64,000 bases of DNA from Ornithinibacter aureus. Lineage in GTDB: Bacteria > Actinomycetota > Actinomycetes > Actinomycetales > Dermatophilaceae. Each line of letters begins with the position of its first letter. Positions within the stretch are counted from its first letter, which is position 1. The DNA lies in NCBI RefSeq assembly GCF_009858245.1, contig NZ_VMSB01000001.1:496001-560000 (forward strand), in the 5' to 3' direction. A program made the translations under genes and the position numbers. This document shows positions 9,382-16,708 of the stretch, piece after piece. Below the pieces are notes generated by a model. It was given only the letters and a program-made list of their open reading frames with translations, was not told where the DNA came from and made no database searches.

Positions 9382-10590
9382 GTGCGCATCGACATCCTGT
9401 CCAAGGAGTACCCGCCCGCCATCTACGGAGGTGCCGGCGTCCACGTGACCGAGCTCGTCAGCGCCTTGAGGGCGCGAGGTGATCTCGACGTGCGGGTGCA
9501 CGCCTTCGGTCACCCGCGCGCGGAGGACGGCACGACGGGCCATCCCGACCTCACCGAGCTGACCGGGGCCAACGCGGCCCTGACCACGCTCGGGGTCGAC
9601 CTCTCGCTGGCCGCCGCGTGCGAGGGCGCCGACCTGGTGCACTCGCACACCTGGTACGCCAACATGGGCGGCCACCTCGCGAGCCTCATGGGCGACATCC
9701 CGCACGTGCTCACCGCCCACAGCCTGGAGCCGATGCGGCCGTGGAAGGCCGAGCAGCTCGGCGGCGGTTACCGCGTCTCTTCGTGGGTGGAGAAGACGGC
9801 GTACGAGGCGGCCGATGCCGTGATCGCGGTGAGTGCCGGCATGCGCGAGGACATCCTGCGCTCCTACCCCTCGGTGGACCCCGAGCGGGTGAAGGTCGTC
9901 CACAACGGCATCGACTCCGAGCTCTGGCAGCGCGCCGTCGACGAGGACGTCGTGCGCAGCCACGGTGTCGACCCCGATCGCCCGAGCATCATCTTCGTCG
10001 GGCGCATCACCCGCCAGAAGGGCCTGCCGTACCTGCTGCGCGCAGCCGCCGAGCTGCCGCCCGAGGTGCAGCTCGTCCTGCTCGCCGGGGCCCCCGACAC
10101 GCCCGAGATCCTCGCCGAGGTCGAATCCCTCATCGAGACCCTGCGCGAGACCCGCGACGGGGTCGTGTGGGTGCCGACGATGCTGCCCCGCAACGAGGTC
10201 GTCGCGATGTTGAGCAGCGCCACCGTGTTCGTCTGCCCGTCCGTCTACGAGCCGCTCGGCATCGTCAACCTCGAGGCGATGGCCTGTGAGCTGCCCGTCG
10301 TCGCGACGGCGACGGGCGGCATCCCCGAGGTCGTCGTGCACGGCGAGACCGGGTGGTTGGTGCCGATCGAGCAGGTCCAGGACGGCACGGGCACCCCGGT
10401 CGACCCGGACCGCTTCGTCGCGGACCTCGCCGCAGCGATGACGGATGCCGTGAGTGACACCGCCCGCGCCGAACGGATGGGGCTGGCGGGACGACGTCGG
10501 GCCGTGGAGTCCTTCTCGTGGGGCTCGATCGGCGACCAGACCCACCAGGTGTACCTGGACGTGCTGAGGCGGCGGCAGCTCGGTCGCTGA
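9382..10590 (+). CDS. glgA: glycogen synthase-type glycosyltransferase (GT4)
   Basis: This 402-residue GT-B glycosyltransferase belongs to the actinobacterial GlgA/GlgM group. It opens [21 protein letters not shown], and [11 protein letters not shown] lies in the N-terminal domain. [15 protein letters not shown] and the donor-site [19 protein letters not shown] lie in the C-terminal domain. The M. tuberculosis homologue Rv1212c (GlgM) was reassigned to make maltose-1-phosphate from ADP-glucose and glucose-1-phosphate, so true glycogen synthase activity should not be assumed. GTG 9382 is chosen over GTG 9373 because the latter overlaps the -10 element. Divergent from glgC. Confidence 0.9.
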   Translation: MRIDILSKEYPPAIYGGAGVHVTELVSALRARGDLDVRVHAFGHPRAEDGTTGHPDLTELTGANAALTTLGVDLSLAAACEGADLVHSHTWYANMGGHLASLMGDIPHVLTAHSLEPMRPWKAEQLGGGYRVSSWVEKTAYEAADAVIAVSAGMREDILRSYPSVDPERVKVVHNGIDSELWQRAVDEDVVRSHGVDPDRPSIIFVGRITRQKGLPYLLRAAAELPPEVQLVLLAGAPDTPEILAEVESLIETLRETRDGVVWVPTMLPRNEVVAMLSSATVFVCPSVYEPLGIVNLEAMACELPVVATATGGIPEVVVHGETGWLVPIEQVQDGTGTPVDPDRFVADLAAAMTDAVSDTARAERMGLAGRRRAVESFSWGSIGDQTHQVYLDVLRRRQLGR

Positions 10591-10610
10591 CGAGGGTTAG
10601 GGTTCAGGGC

Positions 10611-11393
10611 ATGAGTGATGTCCTGGCGCTGGCCGGCGTGAGCGTCGTGCGCGGGGACACCGTGATCCTCGACGACGTCAGCTGGGAGGTCGAGGAAGGT
10701 CAGCGGTGGGTGGTCCTCGGACCCAACGGCGCCGGCAAGACCACCCTGCTCCAGCTGGCGTCGGCGCGCATCCACCCGACCTCCGGCGTGGTCGGCATCC
10801 TCGGTGAGGTGCTCGGCACCGTCGACGTCTTCGAGCTGCGCCCCCGCATCGGTCTGGCCTCGGCGGCACTGGCCGAGCGCATCCCGCCGCGGGAGCGGGT
10901 GCGCGACGTCGTCGTCACCGCCTCCTACGGCGTGGTCGGCCGATGGCGCGAGGCCTACGACCGGCTGGACGAGGGGCGCGCGGACGAGCTGCTCGACGCG
11001 CTCGGCGCCAGCCACCTCGCCGACCGCCACTTCGGCACGTTGTCGGAAGGGGAGCGCAAGCGGGTGCAGATCGCCCGGGCCCTGATGACCGACCCCGAGC
11101 TGATGCTGCTCGACGAGCCCGCCGCAGGTCTGGACCTGGGGGGACGCGAAGACCTCGTGCGGCGGCTGGGCCAGCTCGCCGGTGACCTGGCTGCGCCCGC
11201 CCTCGTGCTCGTGACGCACCACGTCGAGGAGGTGCCGCCGAACTTCACCGACGTGCTCCTCGTGCGCGAGGGGCACATCGTCGCGCAGGGGCCGATCGAG
11301 ATCACGCTGACCGAGGAGAACCTCGAGGCCACGTTCGGGATGCCGCTGGAGCTCGAGGTCCGGGGGGACCGCTATGCCGCTCGTGCTCGGTAG
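10611..11393 (+). CDS. ABC transporter ATP-binding protein (orphan)
   Basis: This 260-residue ABC ATPase has Walker A GPNGAGKT at 37-44, signature LSEGERKR, Walker B LMLLDEPAAGLD and the switch histidine in VTHHVEE. No membrane subunit or binding protein is adjacent, so the substrate is unknown. The arrangement resembles single-domain ATPases of the ModF/iron-sulfur ATPase-like kind, but this is only a resemblance. A TAGGGT -10 at 10598-10603 lies seven bases before the ATG, suggesting a leaderless transcript separate from glgA. Its TAG stop begins the -10 element of the next gene. Confidence 0.82.
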   Translation: MSDVLALAGVSVVRGDTVILDDVSWEVEEGQRWVVLGPNGAGKTTLLQLASARIHPTSGVVGILGEVLGTVDVFELRPRIGLASAALAERIPPRERVRDVVVTASYGVVGRWREAYDRLDEGRADELLDALGASHLADRHFGTLSEGERKRVQIARALMTDPELMLLDEPAAGLDLGGREDLVRRLGQLAGDLAAPALVLVTHHVEEVPPNFTDVLLVREGHIVAQGPIEITLTEENLEATFGMPLELEVRGDRYAARAR

Positions 11394-11396
11394 CCT
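11391..11396 (+). promoter_or_regulatory. -10 element overlapping the ABC ATPase stop codon
   Basis: TAGCCT starts with the TAG stop of the ABC ATPase and would drive the NfeD-SPFH pair, leaving a leader of about 60 bases with an AAGG ribosome site before ATG 11466. It is one of six such stop-promoter overlaps in the window. Confidence 0.4.
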
Positions 11397-11465
11397 CGAC
11401 GGGAACCGGCCGTCCCGGGTTCACGTCCATCGCGTGAGCACCCACCACGAAAGGCAGGTCACACC

Positions 11466-11933
11466 ATGGAGTGGCTGACCGACAACTTCTGGCTCGCCTG
11501 GCTCGGCATCGCCCTGGTGCTCGCGGCGATCGAGGCGGCCACCGTCGACTTCGTCTTCATCATGTTCGCGGGCGGCGCCCTCGCCGGCGCCGTTGCCGCC
11601 GGGCTCGGGGCCTCGTTCCCGATCCAGGTGGTCGTCGCCGTGGCCACCGGCATCCTGCTGCTCTTCACGGTGCGGCCGATCGTCAAGCGCCAGTTCATGG
11701 ACGGCGAGATGGACCACCAGATCGGGGCGTCCTCGCTCGTGGGCCGATCAGCCCGCGTCCTCCAGGCGGTCACCGACAGCGACGGCCGGATCAAGCTCGC
11801 CGGCGAGACCTGGTCGGCCCGCCTCGCGGCCGGTGCCACGTCGACCGTCGGCCCCGGCGAGGAAGTGCGTGTCATCGCGATCCACGGCGCCACGGCGATC
11901 GTGGCACCTGTTCCGACCTCTGACGTCCAGTGA
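11466..11933 (+). CDS. NfeD family membrane protein
   Basis: This 155-residue protein has two or three N-terminal membrane segments within residues about 8-68 (WLAWLGIALVLAAIEAATVD, then FPIQVVVAVATGILLLFTV). A C-terminal OB-fold follows, beginning SSLVGRSARVLQAV. NfeD proteins work with SPFH proteins in membrane organisation, and the next gene, 11 bases on, is an SPFH protein. This short form lacks the ClpP-like serine protease domain of long NfeD. An AAGG ribosome site precedes the ATG. Confidence 0.88.
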   Translation: MEWLTDNFWLAWLGIALVLAAIEAATVDFVFIMFAGGALAGAVAAGLGASFPIQVVVAVATGILLLFTVRPIVKRQFMDGEMDHQIGASSLVGRSARVLQAVTDSDGRIKLAGETWSARLAAGATSTVGPGEEVRVIAIHGATAIVAPVPTSDVQ

Positions 11934-11944
11934 AAGGTTGACCC

Positions 11945-13168
11945 ATGCCTGACGGCATCTTCCCCGTGGTGGTCCTGCTGCTGCTGGCGGCGTTCGCGAT
12001 CATCGTGCTCGTCCGCACGGTGCGCGTGGTGCCGCAGCAGACGGCCCTGATCATCGAGCGACTCGGTCGCTACTCGCGCACCCTCGAGGGCGGGCTGCAC
12101 ATCCTCGTGCCGTTCGTCGACCTCGTGCGAGCCAACATCGACCTGCGTGAGCAGGTCGTGTCCTTCCCGCCCCAGCCCGTCATCACGAGCGACAACCTCG
12201 TCGTCAGCATCGACACGGTCATCTACTACCAGGTGATCGAGCCGAAGTCAGCCGTCTACGAGATCGCCAACTTCATCCAGGGCATCGAGCAGCTCACGGT
12301 CACCACCTTGCGCAACGTCATCGGCTCGCTCGACCTCGAGCAGACGCTGACCAGCCGCGACCAGATCAACGGTCAGCTTCGCGGTGTGCTCGACGAGGCG
12401 ACCGGCAAGTGGGGCATCCGCGTCAACCGCGTCGAGCTCAAGGCGATCGACCCGCCGCACTCCATCCAGGAGTCGATGGAGAAGCAGATGAAGGCCGAGC
12501 GTGACAGGCGAGCCGCGATCCTCAACGCCGAGGGCACCAAGGCGAGCCAGATCCTCACCGCCGAGGGTGAGAAGCAGAGCCAGATCCTGCGCGCCGAGGG
12601 CTCGGCCCAGGCCCGCATCCTCGAGGCCCAGGGCCAGGCCCGCGCCATCCAGCAGGTCTTCGACGCGATCCACCGTGGCAAGCCGACCCAGAAGCTGCTC
12701 GCCTACCAGTACCTCCAGGTGCTGCCGCAGATCGCCCGTGGTGACGCCAACAAGATGTGGATCATCCCGAGTGAGCTGACCGACGCGCTCAAGGGCATCG
12801 GCGGGATGCTCGGCCGCGGTCAGGGTGGCTTCGACGGTGGAGACGACGAAGGCTGGGTGGACCCGGGCCTGGACGAGACGTTCGCCTTCGAGGAGACCAC
12901 CCTGGAGGACCCGGCGCAGGCCCTGGCCACCGCGCGGGGTCAGGCCGGCATGGCCAGCCGTGAGGCCGAGGAACACGCCGCTCCCGCCTCGCGGGTGCAG
13001 CCACCCATCACCCCGGGTGCGGATGCCGTGCCGCCGCGTCCGTGGACCCCGCCGGCTCAGGCTGCACCCCCCGCGCCCCCCGCTCCGGCTGCGCCGACCG
13101 CACCTGCGTCCCCGCCGGTTGTGGACACCCCACCGGCGCCGCCCGCACCGCCGGCTCCGCCCGCCTGA
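11945..13168 (+). CDS. SPFH/band 7 domain protein (stomatin/QmcA type)
   Basis: This 407-residue protein has one N-terminal membrane anchor (residues about 5-25, FPVVVLLLLAAFAIIVLV). The SPFH domain follows (VVPQQTALIIERLGRYSRTL, LREQVVSFPPQPVIT). A long alanine/glutamate helix (RRAAILNAEGTKASQILTAE) typical of oligomerising band 7 proteins comes next. After about residue 310 there is a tail that ends as a proline/alanine stretch; such tails vary between species. It forms an operon with NfeD. The pair is thought to build membrane microdomains; the client proteins are unknown. Confidence 0.9.
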   Translation: MPDGIFPVVVLLLLAAFAIIVLVRTVRVVPQQTALIIERLGRYSRTLEGGLHILVPFVDLVRANIDLREQVVSFPPQPVITSDNLVVSIDTVIYYQVIEPKSAVYEIANFIQGIEQLTVTTLRNVIGSLDLEQTLTSRDQINGQLRGVLDEATGKWGIRVNRVELKAIDPPHSIQESMEKQMKAERDRRAAILNAEGTKASQILTAEGEKQSQILRAEGSAQARILEAQGQARAIQQVFDAIHRGKPTQKLLAYQYLQVLPQIARGDANKMWIIPSELTDALKGIGGMLGRGQGGFDGGDDEGWVDPGLDETFAFEETTLEDPAQALATARGQAGMASREAEEHAAPASRVQPPITPGADAVPPRPWTPPAQAAPPAPPAPAAPTAPASPPVVDTPPAPPAPPAPPA

Positions 13169-13184
13169 CACCAGCAGTTCACTC

Positions 13185-13958
13185 GTGCCCGTTCCCGATG
13201 CCCTGCTCGTCATTCTCGCGGGCATCGGGGCGGGCACGATCAACACGGTCGTCGGGTCCGGGACACTCATCACCTTCCCGACCCTGTTGCTCCTCGGTGT
13301 GCCTCCGGTGACGGCCAACGTCTCGAACAACATCGGGCTGGTGCCCGGTTCCCTGACCGGCAGCATCGGCTACCGGGCCGAGCTCGTCGGTGCCTGGCCC
13401 GACCTGCGGCGACTCGCCCCGATGTCACTCCTCGGCGGAGTGGCCGGGGCCCTGCTGCTGCTCGTCCTCGACCCCGACCTGTTTCGCGCCATCGTCCCGG
13501 TGCTCATCCTCATCGGCCTGGTGCTGGTCGTCACCGGGCCACGACTCAACGCGTGGGCGAACCGACGGCGTGCGCAGGACACGGCGTCCGCACGTGGGCA
13601 CGAACGCGCCATGCAGGCGGGCGTGTTCGGTGCGGGCGTCTACGGCGGCTACTTCGGCGCCGCGCAGGGGATCATCCTCATGGGGGTGCTGGGCGCCCTG
13701 TCGAGCCACCCCCTCCAGAGGCTGAACGGCTACAAGAACGTTCTGGCGACCATCGTCAACGCGGTCGCGGCCCTGGTCTTCATCGTCGTCGCTCCTGACC
13801 AGATCGACTGGCTCATCGTGCTGCTCATCGCCGTCGGTGCCACCATCGGCGGCGTCATCGGCTCGACTCTCGGTCGCCGCCTTCCGGCCCCGGTGCTGCG
13901 AGGTGTCATCGTCGTCATCGCACTGGTGGCCGTCGTCAAGCTCGTCGCCTTCCCCTGA
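13185..13958 (+). CDS. TauE/SafE family permease
   Basis: This 257-residue membrane protein shows about seven or eight hydrophobic segments. It has the two family repeats, the first around GIGAGTINTVVGSGTLITFP and the second around FGAGVYGGYFGAAQGIILMG. TauE/SafE proteins export sulfite or organosulfur anions, or import related ions, but the substrate cannot be read here. The start is GTG 13185, 16 bases after the SPFH stop, without a convincing ribosome site. It may be a late member of the NfeD-SPFH operon. Confidence 0.85.
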   Translation: MPVPDALLVILAGIGAGTINTVVGSGTLITFPTLLLLGVPPVTANVSNNIGLVPGSLTGSIGYRAELVGAWPDLRRLAPMSLLGGVAGALLLLVLDPDLFRAIVPVLILIGLVLVVTGPRLNAWANRRRAQDTASARGHERAMQAGVFGAGVYGGYFGAAQGIILMGVLGALSSHPLQRLNGYKNVLATIVNAVAALVFIVVAPDQIDWLIVLLIAVGATIGGVIGSTLGRRLPAPVLRGVIVVIALVAVVKLVAFP

Positions 13959-13973
13959 CTACCCTTGGGTCTC

Positions 13974-14789
13974 GTGCCCATCCGGATCGAGGACCCCGAC
14001 GACCCGCGCCTGCACGACTACGTCGGGCTCACCGACGTCGCGCTGCGCCGCAGGACCGAACCCGAACGCGGCCTGTACGTCGCCGAGTCCGAGAAGGTGA
14101 TCCGGCGGGCGCTGGCCGCCGGGCACCGGCCTCGCTCGTTCCTCATGGGGGAGCGCTGGCTCACCGACCTCGGTGACGTCGTCGCGGACGCGGAGGCGGA
14201 CGGCATCCCCGTCTTCGTCGGCGATGCCGACGTCATCGAGGCGCTCACCGGCTTCCACCTGCACCGCGGCGCCTTGGCCGCGATGCAGCGACCGGCGTTG
14301 CCGACGGTGGCCGACGTGCTCGACGGGGCTCGACGCGTGCTCGTGCTCGAGGACATCGTCGACCACACCAACGTCGGCGCCGTGTTCCGGTCCGCGGCCG
14401 CCCTCGGGGTGGATGCCGTGCTCGTCACCCCCCGCTGTGCGGACCCGCTCTACCGGCGCGCGATCCGCGTCTCGATGGGCACGGTGTTCCAGGTGCCGTG
14501 GACTCGCATCGGCCCCTGGCCCGGCGGCGTGTCGCTGCTCAGCGACCTCGGCTTCACCACCGCGGCCCTGGCGCTGCGCGAGGACTCGGTGGGGCTGGAC
14601 GAGCTCGCCGCGGATCCGCCGGGTCGGCTCGCGCTCATCCTCGGCACCGAGGGCGACGGGCTGACCCATCGAACGCTCGCCGAGGTCGACCTCACCGTGC
14701 GCATCCCGATGCTCGGGGGAGTGGACTCACTCAACGTCGCGGCCGCCGGCGCCGTGGCGGCCTGGGCGCTTCGGGTGCCGCCCCGCTAG
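13974..14789 (+). CDS. TrmH/SpoU family RNA methyltransferase
   Basis: This 271-residue protein is a SPOUT-class 2'-O-ribose methyltransferase. An N-terminal RNA-binding region (about 1-105) comes first. The knotted domain follows, with LVLEDIVDHTNVGAVFRSAAA (motif 1), LILGTEGDGLT (motif 2) and IPMLGGVDSLNVAAA (motif 3). The RNA target, rRNA or tRNA, is not known. GTG 13974 is chosen over TTG 13965 because the latter begins on the last base of the -10-like TACCCT (13960-13965). The GTG lies eight bases beyond it, as in other leaderless genes here. Confidence 0.9.
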   Translation: MPIRIEDPDDPRLHDYVGLTDVALRRRTEPERGLYVAESEKVIRRALAAGHRPRSFLMGERWLTDLGDVVADAEADGIPVFVGDADVIEALTGFHLHRGALAAMQRPALPTVADVLDGARRVLVLEDIVDHTNVGAVFRSAAALGVDAVLVTPRCADPLYRRAIRVSMGTVFQVPWTRIGPWPGGVSLLSDLGFTTAALALREDSVGLDELAADPPGRLALILGTEGDGLTHRTLAEVDLTVRIPMLGGVDSLNVAAAGAVAAWALRVPPR

Positions 14790-14792
14790 CCT
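14787..14792 (+). promoter_or_regulatory. -10 element overlapping the methyltransferase stop codon
   Basis: TAGCCT begins with the TAG stop of the RNA methyltransferase gene and ends six bases before GTG 14799. That implies a leaderless transcript for the P-loop gene. Confidence 0.45.
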
Positions 14793-14798
14793 CACGGC

Positions 14799-15347
14799 GT
14801 GCGCATCGTCGTCTCGGGCACCCACGCCAGCGGCAAGAGCACCTTGGTGTCCGACCTCGTGATGACGCTGCCGGGGTATGCCAGCCTGGGGGATCCGTTC
14901 GACCTCGTCGACGTGGACGACCCTGCCTGTGCGGCGTCGTTCCTGGCCCAGTTCGAGGTGTCAGTCGAGCGGCTCGCCGAACTACCGCGGGGGGCGTGCA
15001 CCGTCCTCGAGCGTGGTCCCCTGGACTTCCTCGCCTACCTCGAGGCGCTCGGCGCCCTGGGACGCAGCACCGTGGCCCCGGCGGCACTGGACCGGCTACG
15101 GGCCACCGCGGCCCAGGCGCTGGAGGGGGTGGACGTGCTGGTCGTCCTCGCTCTGGACGAGGGCCACGGCATCTGGGTGCCCGAGCACGAGGACCCCGAG
15201 CTGCGCGAGGCGATGGACCGCCACCTGCTCGACCTCTGCGCGGACGACGATCTGGTCGCCGGGGTCGGCCAGGTGATTGAGGTAGCGGGCTCACCGCAGG
15301 ACAGGGCCCAGGTGGTGCTCACCGCCATGGGGTCCACCGCCAGGTGA
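14799..15347 (+). CDS. P-loop nucleotide kinase-like protein (AAA_28 type)
   Basis: This 182-residue protein opens with a strand and P-loop, RIVVSGTHASGKSTLVSD. An acidic patch GDPFDLVDVDDP, LERGPLDFLAYLEAL and LVVLALDEGHGIWVP follow, a pattern of nucleoside-kinase-like AAA_28 proteins. The phosphate acceptor is unknown. It begins with GTG and stands alone between the methyltransferase and a convergent HipA-DUF3037 pair. Confidence 0.7.
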   Translation: MRIVVSGTHASGKSTLVSDLVMTLPGYASLGDPFDLVDVDDPACAASFLAQFEVSVERLAELPRGACTVLERGPLDFLAYLEALGALGRSTVAPAALDRLRATAAQALEGVDVLVVLALDEGHGIWVPEHEDPELREAMDRHLLDLCADDDLVAGVGQVIEVAGSPQDRAQVVLTAMGSTAR

Positions 15348-15440
15348 GGTGCGCCGGGCGCCTGACCGGTGCCACGGCATCCGGTGCTCGCCCCACCGTC
15401 GAAGGGCGGACACCGCGGCGTGCGCTCGACGCCCGAACGC

Positions 15441-15525
15441 GAAAGTTCAGAGCCCACGCAGCAATTGCTGTGCGCGATCCGAACTTCTGCGTCGACGCTG
15501 ACCGCCACGAGCTGGGTCGGCGTCG
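15441..15525. terminator. two hairpins between convergent genes
   Basis: The 189-base gap 15348-15536 has no gene. The first structure is centred on the perfect palindrome CAGCAATTGCTG (15459-15470), flanked by imperfect arms GAAAGTTC (15441) and GAACTTC (15481). The second is an 11-bp stem, CGACGCTGACC (15493-15503) with GGTCGGCGTCG (15515-15525), allowing one G-U pair. Both could end transcription from either side. No U-tract is present, so the role is inferred from position. One CGGCATCC octamer lies at 15375. Confidence 0.4.
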
Positions 15526-15536
15526 GTTCCCGTCGA

Positions 15537-15914
15537 CTACGTGACGAGGCGAGCGAGGAGGTGGTCGACCTCGGCTGCCGGATCGAGCACAGAGCCTCCG
15601 TGCACGGGCCCGGGTTGGAGCACCGTCGAGCGCGGGGCCGTGATCCACCCGAAGCGCTTGCCCGGGGTGGACAACGCGGCACCCACGTCGGCCGGAGGGT
15701 GCTCGCACATCGTGCGGACTGCTTCGAGGGCACGGCGCAGTCCGTCGAGGTCGGCGTCCGGGGCAAACGCCACGATGCGCGGCTCGTCCAGGTGGAAGGC
15801 GCACCGCAGCACGCCGGCCGACTGCGAGTGCACGACGACACCGACGTTGAGGCACTCGCCCCGGTCGACGCGTGGCACGAACCGCAGCACCGCGTACTGG
15901 TACGGGTGGCTCAT
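15537..15914 (-). CDS. DUF3037 family protein
   Basis: This 125-residue protein matches the DUF3037 pattern: an N-terminal YQYAVLRFVPRVDRGECLNVGVV, then a compact alpha/beta body and a C-terminal DHLLARLV. No enzyme motif is obvious and the function is unknown. Its ATG overlaps the stop of the upstream HipA-like kinase gene (ATGA), so the two are translated together. DUF3037 genes are often found next to HipA-like genes, which suggests a joint role. Confidence 0.8.
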   Translation of the reverse strand: MSHPYQYAVLRFVPRVDRGECLNVGVVVHSQSAGVLRCAFHLDEPRIVAFAPDADLDGLRRALEAVRTMCEHPPADVGAALSTPGKRFGWITAPRSTVLQPGPVHGGSVLDPAAEVDHLLARLVT

Positions 15915-16672
15915 GACGCCCCCACCCAGGGTCCGGGGTTCGCGAGGCGGGCGGTGAGGTGCTCCACGTAGGCGGAGCGCACGGCATCCTCGTCCGGGAG
16001 GCTCGACGTGGTCTCGATCCAGATGGACGGGACGAGGGCCACGACCTCCCGCACGACCTCGGGCGTCACCAGCGGGGCCAGGCGCTCGTGAGCCGCGGTG
16101 AGCGGTTGCGCGACCGCAGCCAGCACGTGCCCGCTGGGATCGAACGGTTGGCCGGCGAAACGCGCGGCATCCGGCGGACGGCTGGGCCACGAGTGGTGGA
16201 ACCACAACGCCGCGCCGTGGTCGATCGCCCACGTGCGGCCGTGCCAGACGAGCAGGTTCGGGTTGGCCCAGGTCCGGTCGACGTTCGCCGTGAACGCGTC
16301 CAGCCACAGCACGGAACCGGCATCCACGGCTCCCGGCGGACGGGAGCCGTCGTAGCCGAAGGAACCCGGCAGGAAGTCGACTCCGAGGTTGTGCCGAGGG
16401 CTGGCGTTGAGCAGGTCCTGGACCTCCTCGTCAGCCTCGTAGCGGGCGATCGCGCTGGGGAGGTCGACCACGGCCAGACGGGGTGTGGGGATGTCGAGGC
16501 GGCGCGCCAGCTCACCGACGATGACCTCGGCGACCAGGACCTTGCGGCCCTGCCCGGCGCCGGTGAACTTCACGACGTAGGTGCCGAGGTCGTCGGCCTC
16601 GACCAGCCCGGGGAGGGAGCCTCCCTCACGCAGCGGCACGACGAAGCGGGTCGCGGTCACGGACTCGAGCAC
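15911..16672 (-). CDS. HipA-like kinase family protein
   Basis: This protein of about 253 residues resembles the short HipA-like kinase family (HipA_2) rather than full HipA. The N-terminal half has a nucleotide-binding strand pair (LGTYVVKFTGAGQGRKVLVAE, likely ATP-binding lysine) and a helix GELARRLDIPTP. A catalytic-loop-like ANVDRTWANPNLLV and a metal-binding-like WAIDHGAALWF follow. GTG 16672 is preferred because TAGCCT (minus strand 16684-16679) ends six bases before it; GTG 16678 directly abuts that element. There is no HipB-type antitoxin next to it, so toxin activity should not be assumed. It overlaps the DUF3037 gene. Confidence 0.75.
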   Translation of the reverse strand: MLESVTATRFVVPLREGGSLPGLVEADDLGTYVVKFTGAGQGRKVLVAEVIVGELARRLDIPTPRLAVVDLPSAIARYEADEEVQDLLNASPRHNLGVDFLPGSFGYDGSRPPGAVDAGSVLWLDAFTANVDRTWANPNLLVWHGRTWAIDHGAALWFHHSWPSRPPDAARFAGQPFDPSGHVLAAVAQPLTAAHERLAPLVTPEVVREVVALVPSIWIETTSSLPDEDAVRSAYVEHLTARLANPGPWVGAS

Positions 16673-16678
16673 CCGCAC

Positions 16679-16702
16679 AGGCTACGGGAGTGCCAGTAGG
16701 TT
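16679..16702. promoter_or_regulatory. divergent leaderless promoters (HipA-like and Ser/Thr kinase)
   Basis: Within 24 bases lie TAGCCT on the minus strand (16684-16679), six bases before GTG 16672, and TAGGTT on the plus strand (16697-16702), six bases before ATG 16709. The -35 region of each promoter must lie over the other gene's start, so the two could interfere or be co-regulated. Confidence 0.5.
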
Positions 16703-16708
16703 GGGGTG

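Noticed and set aside
15911-16672. A classical HipBA toxin-antitoxin system
   Set aside because: The kinase is short, no HipB-type helix-turn-helix gene is adjacent, and the partner is DUF3037.
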